Assembly (NCBI GenBank): GCA_947458795.1
Contig: CANHCD010000051.1
Span: forward strand, 1-10,253
Source of the DNA: Cyclobacteriaceae bacterium
GTDB taxonomy: Bacteria; Bacteroidota; Bacteroidia; Cytophagales; Cyclobacteriaceae
Direction: 5' to 3'
DNA: 10,253 nucleotides
Part shown: in pieces, positions 6,233 through 10,253 of the stretch
Numbering within the stretch: the stretch's first letter is position 1
How the letters are laid out: each line of letters begins with the position of its first letter
Position numbers and translations under genes: made by a program
Notes under the pieces: model-generated
What the model was told of the DNA's origin: nothing
The model's input: the letters and a program-made list of their open reading frames with translations, nothing else
Databases searched by the model: none

Positions 6233-6488
6233 TGACTAAAGACGTATTTGAGCAGAATAGTTTTTTCCTGGAGTTCCATTTTTCAGGTCGAGTTAATTAA
6301 TCAATTGAATTTTTGACCTTGGATTAACTTCTTCGTAAAACCGAATTTTTTTTATTGCTTGTCCCGCAGTAATGGGATTCGGTGCTAGAAAGTAGTTTCC
6401 ATCCCCTAAATCCCCAACTTCACCAAGCAAGAAAACGTTACCTGTACCACCCAAAATAATCATAACCCAATTGCTCACCTCAAGAATA
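6233..6488. other. Gene-poor AT-rich stretch between the S10 terminator and the toxin-antitoxin promoter
   Basis: No gene is confidently supported here. On the plus strand all frames are closed by frequent stops. The minus strand has one short open frame (listed separately) whose composition is protein-like. I see no tRNA, no long repeat and no complete mobile element. Confidence 0.4.
6293..6478 (-). CDS. Possible small ORF or gene remnant, unrecognised
   Basis: This 61-codon frame starts at GTG (6478), with an in-frame ATG at 6463 giving 56 residues. The translation looks protein-like: a hydrophobic start (WVMIILGG), a glycine-rich run with GEVGDLGDGNYFLAPNP, then a charged tail with IKKIRFYEEVNPRSK. 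The frame stays open upstream to about 6505 without another good start, which would suit the tail of a broken gene as well as a small gene. It is divergent from the antitoxin, and its upstream end overlaps the antitoxin promoter region. I do not recognise it and assign no function. Confidence 0.25.
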   Translation of the reverse strand: MSNWVMIILGGTGNVFLLGEVGDLGDGNYFLAPNPITAGQAIKKIRFYEEVNPRSKIQLIN

Positions 6489-6522
6489 ACACGTATATTT
6501 AAGTATTAATTTACACGTATAT
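6489..6522 (+). promoter_or_regulatory. Direct repeats at the toxin-antitoxin promoter
   Basis: ACACGTATAT occurs at 6489-6498 and again at 6513-6522, with 24 bases from start to start. Each copy carries the palindromic core ACGT. The second copy overlaps the antitoxin start codon at 6521. Two equally spaced sites over the promoter and start fit autoregulation by the antitoxin or the complex, as is common in type II modules. There is no Shine-Dalgarno before the ATG. Confidence 0.45.
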
Positions 6523-6769
6523 GTCAACCAAACTCACGCTTACCGTAGAAAAAGAGGTCATAGAATCTGCAAAAGTATACGCAAAGCAAAATGGCAGAAG
6601 TTTGTCAGGGCTTATTGAGAACTATTTGAAAGCTCTCGTCCAAAAGGAAGCTCCCCACGAGGATTTTTCCCCGAAAGTGAAAGAATTAATGGGCTCAATT
6701 AAACTTCCCAAAGACTTTGATTACAAGAAGGAATTGTCAGAAGCAATTTCTAAAAAACATGCCCAATGA
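6521..6769 (+). CDS. Antitoxin of a type II toxin-antitoxin pair (DUF6364-like, ribbon-helix-helix type)
   Basis: The 82-residue protein starts MSTKLTLTVEKEVIESAKVYAKQ, then SLSGLIENYLKAL. It has one short N-terminal strand followed by two helices in the pattern of DUF6364 and ribbon-helix-helix antitoxins, with the TKLTLTVEKEVI strand as the DNA-binding ribbon. The C-terminal half (about 45-82) is charged and includes KELMGSIKLPKDFDYKKEL, a likely toxin-binding tail. It overlaps the PIN toxin by four bases (ATGA at 6766-6769), so the two are translationally coupled with the antitoxin first. It would neutralise the toxin and probably repress the operon through the repeats at 6489-6522. I chose ATG 6521 because it begins the conserved strand directly and no earlier in-frame start exists. 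The family assignment is from memory of the sequence pattern. Confidence 0.78.
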   Translation: MSTKLTLTVEKEVIESAKVYAKQNGRSLSGLIENYLKALVQKEAPHEDFSPKVKELMGSIKLPKDFDYKKELSEAISKKHAQ

Positions 6770-7194
6770 TTCATTTATTTTTGGACACGAATATCGTAAT
6801 TGACTTTTTAACAGATCGTAAGCCCTTCTCTTCCTTGGCTGGAAGACTTTTTGATTATTCAGAAAAAGGAGAAGTCAACTTGTATTTGTCTGCTATTTCT
6901 TACAATAACATCTACTATGTGGTCAGAAAAGTCAGCTCACATAAAGAGACGATTCGAATACTCAGTAGATTGCTTGAGATGACTGAAGTTATTGATTTGA
7001 CATCAGGCAGTATAAAGGAATCATTAAATTCAGATTTCAATGATTTTGAAGATGCGCTGCAATATTTCAGTGCTAAATTGAACCCGAATATTAGCGGAAT
7101 CGTAACTAGAAATGGCGTAGATTTTAAGCACAGTACTATTGCAATTTTTACTCCGGAAGAAGCCATTAAGTTTGTAGAAAGTGCCAATCAGTAG
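6766..7194 (+). CDS. PIN domain toxin (VapC-like ribonuclease)
   Basis: The 142-residue single-domain protein has PIN nuclease hallmarks in order. FLDTNIVIDFL at the N-terminus carries acidic Asp7 and the TN pair. LSAISYNNIYYVVRK (41-55) is the second conserved helix. DFNDFEDALQYFSA (90-103) holds Glu95 and Asp96 of the acidic cluster. TRNGVDFKHS (114-123) is the C-terminal TRN-x-x-DF block. PIN toxins bind Mg2+ or Mn2+ with these acids and cut RNA, often tRNA or rRNA, when the antitoxin is degraded. The target here cannot be read. No key residue appears to be missing, so the toxin is probably active. Its start overlaps the antitoxin stop, and a short hairpin with T run about 75 bases after its stop may end the operon. 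Confidence 0.83.
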   Translation: MIHLFLDTNIVIDFLTDRKPFSSLAGRLFDYSEKGEVNLYLSAISYNNIYYVVRKVSSHKETIRILSRLLEMTEVIDLTSGSIKESLNSDFNDFEDALQYFSAKLNPNISGIVTRNGVDFKHSTIAIFTPEEAIKFVESANQ

Positions 7195-7269
7195 CTACCA
7201 ATGACCGACATTGAAAAAACGGGAACTGTGGGGAGAACGACATAAGCCCTTTTAAAAAGACAGAAAGAG

Positions 7270-7289
7270 AGCGATTTATCGCTTTTTTC
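7270..7289 (+). terminator. Probable terminator of the toxin-antitoxin operon
   Basis: AGCGA (7270-7274), loop TTTA and TCGCT (7279-7283) are followed by a run of T to about 7288. The stem is short but has the right shape and lies between the toxin and the sigma factor gene. An 11-base stretch over its right half (7274-7284) is repeated in inverted form at 7307-7317. Confidence 0.5.
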
Positions 7290-7368
7290 TATGCATGAGA
7301 AATAATAAGCGATAAATAGTAGCGCGTATAAGTGAATTCTCTTCAACCCTGACGAACACAGTCTTTCA

Positions 7369-7965
7369 ATGATAATGCAAAAAGAAATAAAGACGAATTG
7401 TGATGTTCCTGCACTTTGGCTAGAGCATAAAAACGAGTTGAGAAGTTTTATTTTAAAAAGAGTGAAAGATCAAGACTTGACAAATGATGTTTTGCAAGAG
7501 GTTTTAATGAAAGTTTACAGTTTTTGTATTTCAAAATCAGGGGTTAGGAATGTTAGAAGTTGGCTTTTTCAAATTGCCCAAAATACCATAACCGACCATT
7601 ATCGCAAGCAATCAAAATTTACCAACTTAGATAACCTGGCTGATATTGAAAACGAAGACCAGAAAATAGCTTTTAGCGAAGCTGCAAATTACATCTTGCC
7701 AATGCTTGACTTCTTGCCTAAAGAATATGCTATCCCTTTAAAGTTTGCCGACATTGATAATATGAAACAGGCAGACATTGCCAAAAAACTAAACCTCAGT
7801 CTACCTGCTACAAAATCAAGAATACAAAGAGCAAGACAATTGCTAAAAGCAGAATTTATTACTTGTTGCCATTTTGAAACGGACAGAAAAGGCAATCTGA
7901 TTTCCTTTGAAATTAAAGACAGTTGTGAGCCGTTGCAACAAGTGAAAAGAGAGTTACAAAAATAG
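7369..7965 (+). CDS. sigZ: ECF-type RNA polymerase sigma factor, SigZ family
   Basis: The 198-residue protein has two sigma domains. Region 2 spans about 15-80, with DLTNDVLQEVLMKVY (36-50) and the region 2.3/2.4 helix VRSWLFQIAQNTITDHYRK (62-80), which would melt and read the -10 element. Region 4 spans about 108-160 and has the helix-turn-helix MKQADIAKKLNLSLPATKSRIQRARQLLK. The C-terminal extension has Cys166-Cys167-His168 and a distant Cys186 in a pattern (FITCCHFETDRKGNL) I associate with SigZ-type proteins. These residues could bind metal or sense thiol stress, which is inference. No anti-sigma gene is adjacent. The start is ATG 7369 or the ATG two codons later (7375), and the difference is trivial. 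It lies 71 bases before the cadI-like/PAP2 chimera on the same strand. Base composition is markedly AT-rich (17 G/C of 60 at 7441-7500), unlike the S10 gene. Confidence 0.8.
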   Translation: MIMQKEIKTNCDVPALWLEHKNELRSFILKRVKDQDLTNDVLQEVLMKVYSFCISKSGVRNVRSWLFQIAQNTITDHYRKQSKFTNLDNLADIENEDQKIAFSEAANYILPMLDFLPKEYAIPLKFADIDNMKQADIAKKLNLSLPATKSRIQRARQLLKAEFITCCHFETDRKGNLISFEIKDSCEPLQQVKRELQK

Positions 7966-7996
7966 TTTGCATCTTATTGATACCCTCAGCGTCTTG

Positions 7997-8022
7997 ATTG
8001 TGAATTAAAAATCATTCACAAT
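7997..8022. promoter_or_regulatory. Perfect 9-bp inverted repeat between sigZ and the chimera
   Basis: ATTGTGAAT (7997-8005), spacer TAAAAATC and ATTCACAAT (8014-8022) form a dyad ending 14 bases before the ATG at 8037. It has the size of an operator for a dimeric repressor and would probably have controlled the cadI-like gene. No repressor gene is visible nearby. An RNA hairpin hiding the start region is the alternative. Confidence 0.4.
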
Positions 8023-8036
8023 TAATAAATAGAAAA

Positions 8037-8168
8037 ATGAAAAGATTTCAAGTTCCCGTAAGCCTGAAAAACCTGGATGAAAGCATTGAATTTTACAACG
8101 CTTTAGTTAACACACAGCCAACAGTAGTGAAAGCAGACCATGCAAAATGGATGTTGAAAGACCCAAGA
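8037..8168 (+). pseudogene. 5' fragment of an ArsI/CadI-like VOC (glyoxalase-fold) metal-resistance gene
   Basis: Residues 1-44 of the open frame (MKRFQVPVSLKNLDESIEFY, then a stretch ending KADHAKWMLKDPR) match the start of ArsI/CadI-family proteins as I know them: first beta strand, the DLxxSIxFY helix, and the AKWMLxDPR strand. Intact members are roughly 120-160 residues and use VOC-fold metal ligands to break C-As bonds or bind cadmium. After DPR the resemblance stops, so about two thirds of the gene is missing. Positions where relatives often carry histidines in the first strand are Gln5 and Pro7 here, which may show decay. The A-rich leader (AATAGAAAA before ATG) suggests a once-functional start. 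It remains in frame with the PAP2 gene downstream. Confidence 0.6.
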
Positions 8169-9098
8169 ATTATCTGTGTTGGCAAGAATGCGGTATTGGG
8201 CAAAACAATGATGGTGATTTTGATTCTTTTCTTCCAAGTTATCAATTTCGGTTTTGCACAAAACAGCCAAGATCTGAGCAAGGAATTCATAAGTATCTCA
8301 CCAATTGAAGACCATTATGAACGATTGGCAGCTCTATCGGCATCAGGAGACAATGTTGCTTTGGATAGCTTACGTTTCTCCTTAAAAGATTTTCGTAGAA
8401 GTGCTTATTTGAAACTGCGGACAGTATATCTACAAGTACCCACTTCCTTCTTCAAGATCAAGCCTTTCCCAGCCAACAGTTCTAATCAAACCAAAGCAGA
8501 AATAGCCTTCTTATTAGAGTTGCAAGCTAAACGCAGCCCCGAATTAATGGCAAAAACGGATGAAATGGCGAATATTTATTACGATCCATTTACCAATAAC
8601 CCTACAAATGAAGATTTCCAAAGAAATGTCAGCAGCTTATTTCACATCGGAAAAGACTTAGGAAATTGGTACACGCCAGACAAATTGCCTGAGACCACTC
8701 GAGTGTTGCAAAACGTCATTCAAGATGCTACTTACTACTTTTTCAATCTAAAGGCAGACTTTGCCCGCCCACGACCTTATCATTTGAGTAAGGAAATAAA
8801 AAATCCGGAAGCACCTGGACATTCTGCCTACCCAAGCGGACACTCATCCGCTTCCTATGTCAATGCGTATTTATTGGCAGAAATGTTTCCTGAATTAAAA
8901 GACAAATTTTTAAGCAATGCCTACGATATGGCTTTTTCAAGGGAAATCAGAGGTGTGCATTATCCGAGTGATAGTAGAGCGGGGAAAACGTTTGCCCTTC
9001 AGTTTGTACAGCAAATCTTGAAAGAAAAATCTTTTCAAAGTGATTTTGAAAAAATGAAATCAGAACTTAAAGCTGCCTCCATAAAAAATGGAAATTAG
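8037..9098 (+). CDS. Secreted PAP2 (vanadium chloroperoxidase-like) phosphatase fused in frame to a truncated cadI-like start
   Basis: The 353-codon frame contains a complete PAP2 / class A nonspecific acid phosphatase unit from about residue 58. Its signal peptide MMVILILFFQVINFGFAQ starts at 8208 and would be cleaved before NSQ. The three phosphatase motifs are intact: K239-x6-RP (KADFARPRP), P266-S-G-H269, and S301-R-x5-H308-x3-D312. His269 and His308 would form and resolve the phosphohistidine. Such enzymes hydrolyse phosphomonoesters or lipid phosphates in the periplasm. The N-terminal 44 residues belong to a different family, and residues 45-57 are a junction of unknown origin. If translated from 8037 the signal peptide becomes internal. 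The natural enzyme probably starts at ATG 8208 (291 codons excluding the stop... ending at 9098). I give the full frame because the upstream start has the better leader. Substrate unknown. Confidence 0.72.
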   Translation: MKRFQVPVSLKNLDESIEFYNALVNTQPTVVKADHAKWMLKDPRIICVGKNAVLGKTMMVILILFFQVINFGFAQNSQDLSKEFISISPIEDHYERLAALSASGDNVALDSLRFSLKDFRRSAYLKLRTVYLQVPTSFFKIKPFPANSSNQTKAEIAFLLELQAKRSPELMAKTDEMANIYYDPFTNNPTNEDFQRNVSSLFHIGKDLGNWYTPDKLPETTRVLQNVIQDATYYFFNLKADFARPRPYHLSKEIKNPEAPGHSAYPSGHSSASYVNAYLLAEMFPELKDKFLSNAYDMAFSREIRGVHYPSDSRAGKTFALQFVQQILKEKSFQSDFEKMKSELKAASIKNGN

Positions 9099-9108
9099 AA
9101 CAAGGGTG

Positions 9109-9145
9109 TATGTACCCCCTAAATCTGGACTGGCTAAAAGTTGTC
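9109..9145 (+). mobile_element. Possible solo end of an IS3-like insertion sequence
   Basis: The stretch beginning TGTATGTACCCCCTAAATC and continuing TGGACTGG resembles the terminal inverted repeats of IS3-group elements, which often read TG..CCCCCTAAAT.TGGAC. No transposase frame follows, because groEL's terminator begins about 80 bases further on, so at most a remnant is present. This rests on resemblance from memory only. Confidence 0.2.
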
Positions 9146-9225
9146 AAAATGAACTATTTAAAACCAATCCAAATTTCCAGGAAGCCAGGGTTGAATAAAT
9201 TTTAAACTCATTCGGTACTAAACTA

Positions 9226-9255
9226 AAAAAGGAGATCCAGATGGATCTCCTTTTT
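9226..9255. terminator. Bidirectional terminator between the PAP2 gene and groEL
   Basis: GGAGATCC (9231-9238), loop AGAT and GGATCTCC (9243-9250) are flanked by A5 on the left and T5 on the right, so a T run follows the stem on both strands. It lies 20 bases after the groEL stop on the minus strand and is best read as the groEL terminator that also stops plus-strand transcripts from the islet. Confidence 0.9.
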
Positions 9256-9275
9256 CTTTGTAAAAGTAGTTTGAA

Positions 9276-10253
9276 TTACATCATACCACCCATTCCGCCG
9301 CCTCCCATTGGAGGCATAGCAGGACCTTCTTCCTTCACATCTGCTACCACACACTCGGTAGTCAAAAGCAAAGCTGCAATAGAAGCTGCATTTTCCAAAG
9401 CCAAACGCGTTACCTTGGTAGGGTCTATGACTCCCGCCTTGATTAGGTCTTCGTATTTGTCAGTTCTAGCGTTGTAACCAAAGTTTCCTTTGTTGTCGCG
9501 AATCTTGTTGACCACTACTGAAGGCTCGCCACCTGCGTTGCTTACGATAGTTCTCAATGGAGATTCGATAGCAATACGAATGATGTTGATTCCTGTGTCT
9601 TGGTCTTCGTTTGCACCTTTTAGGTTGTCAAGGGCAGAAGCAGCTCTGATAAGTGCTACACCACCACCTACTACTACACCTTCTTGAACTGCAGCTCTAG
9701 TTGCGTGCAAAGCATCGTCAACACGATCTTTCTTCTCTTTCATTTCAACTTCAGTAGCAGCTCCAATGTATAGGATCGCTACACCACCAGAAAGCTTTGC
9801 AAGTCTTTCCTGCAATTTCTCACGGTCATAGTCAGAAGTGGTTTTTTCGATTTGAGCTTTGATCTCAGCAATTCTGCCTTTGATAGCACCCTTATCACCA
9901 GCACCGTTTACCAAGGTCGTATTGTCCTTGTCGATGTTGATTTTCTCTGCTCTTCCAAGCATGTCTGGAGTCGCATTTTCTAGTTTGAAACCTCTTTCTT
10001 CAGAGATTACTGTTCCACCTGTGAGGATGGCGATATCTTCCAACATGGCTTTTCTTCGGTCACCGAAACCAGGAGCTTTTACAGCTGCTACTTTCAAGGC
10101 GCCTCTGATCTTGTTTACTACCAAGGTAGCAAGAGCCTCACCATCCACATCTTCAGCGATGATCAAAAGTGGCTTTCCAGACTGAGCTACTGGCTCAAGT
10201 ACAGGAAGCAATTCCTTCATGGAAGAGATTTTCTTGTCGTAGATCAAGATGTA
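9276..10253 (-). CDS. groL: Chaperonin GroEL (Hsp60), C-terminal 325 residues; 5' part beyond the right edge
   Basis: The minus-strand frame is open to the window edge and reads YILIYDKKISSMKELLP at its start. This corresponds to roughly residue 220 of the ~545-residue GroEL, so the TTG at 10247 is not a true start. Recognisable blocks follow in order: GKPLLIIAEDVDGEALATLVVN in the apical domain, KAPGFGDRRKAML, GGTVISEERG, TSDYDREKLQERLAKLSGGVA, and GAATEVEMKEKKDRVDDALHATRA. The last of these contains the aspartate needed for ATP hydrolysis in the intermediate domain. EEGVV-type GVVVGGGVALIRA and DPTKVTRLALENAA follow in the equatorial domain. The C-terminus is the flexible glycine-methionine tail PPMGGGGMGGMM. 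GroEL with GroES folds cytoplasmic proteins in an ATP-driven double-ring cage. groES would be expected just outside the window to the right. A strong terminator follows the stop. Confidence 0.98.
   Translation of the reverse strand, partial: YILIYDKKISSMKELLPVLEPVAQSGKPLLIIAEDVDGEALATLVVNKIRGALKVAAVKAPGFGDRRKAMLEDIAILTGGTVISEERGFKLENATPDMLGRAEKINIDKDNTTLVNGAGDKGAIKGRIAEIKAQIEKTTSDYDREKLQERLAKLSGGVAILYIGAATEVEMKEKKDRVDDALHATRAAVQEGVVVGGGVALIRAASALDNLKGANEDQDTGINIIRIAIESPLRTIVSNAGGEPSVVVNKIRDNKGNFGYNARTDKYEDLIKAGVIDPTKVTRLALENAASIAALLLTTECVVADVKEEGPAMPPMGGGGMGGMM

Noticed and set aside
7201..7245. A 14-codon frame (MTDIEKTGTVGRTT) just after the PIN toxin
   Set aside because: It is too short to support, with no leader signal or recognisable attenuator composition.
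9241..10185. Plus-strand frames opposite groEL
   Set aside because: groEL is unambiguous and these frames arise from its codon bias on the other strand.

Overview
The window looks like a chromosomal segment from a member of the Bacteroidota, most likely a Cytophagales bacterium of the Algoriphagus/Cyclobacteriaceae type. The grounds are start codons preceded by A-rich leaders instead of Shine-Dalgarno sequences, two exact matches to the Bacteroidota -7 promoter box (TAnnTTTG), a GroEL with a GGM-type tail, a DUF6364-like antitoxin with a PIN toxin, and a SigZ-type sigma factor. The family-level placement is inference.

Left part (1-3651). The minus strand carries the first 24 codons of a secreted protein that runs off the left edge, a PlsC-like acyltransferase, and a secreted esterase whose leader holds a perfect 11-bp palindrome directly after a candidate -7 box. 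A plus-strand AI-2E-family membrane protein diverges from the esterase.

Middle (3652-6232). A minus-strand tRNA-Pro(TGG) is the last unit of a 127-bp tandem array. The two upstream units keep the tRNA 5' half but have a foreign anticodon arm and no 3' acceptor strand. A candidate promoter before the array would transcribe both pseudo-tRNAs ahead of the working one. A GNAT acetyltransferase and a secreted S10-type serine carboxypeptidase with a strong terminator follow on the plus strand.

Right part (6233-9225) is an AT-rich accessory islet. It holds a type II toxin-antitoxin pair (DUF6364-like antitoxin and PIN/VapC toxin, 4-base overlap, direct repeats at the promoter), a SigZ-like ECF sigma factor, and an in-frame chimera. 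In the chimera the first ~44 codons of an ArsI/CadI-like metal-resistance glyoxalase are joined to a complete secreted PAP2 phosphatase. sigZ plus the broken cadI-like start probably marks the remains of a metal or metalloid resistance module. The islet ends at a bidirectional terminator shared with the minus-strand groEL, whose 5' part lies beyond the right edge.

The clearest unusual signals are the tRNA-Pro/pseudo-tRNA tandem array and the cadI-PAP2 chimera. I see no CRISPR array, rRNA gene or complete insertion sequence.
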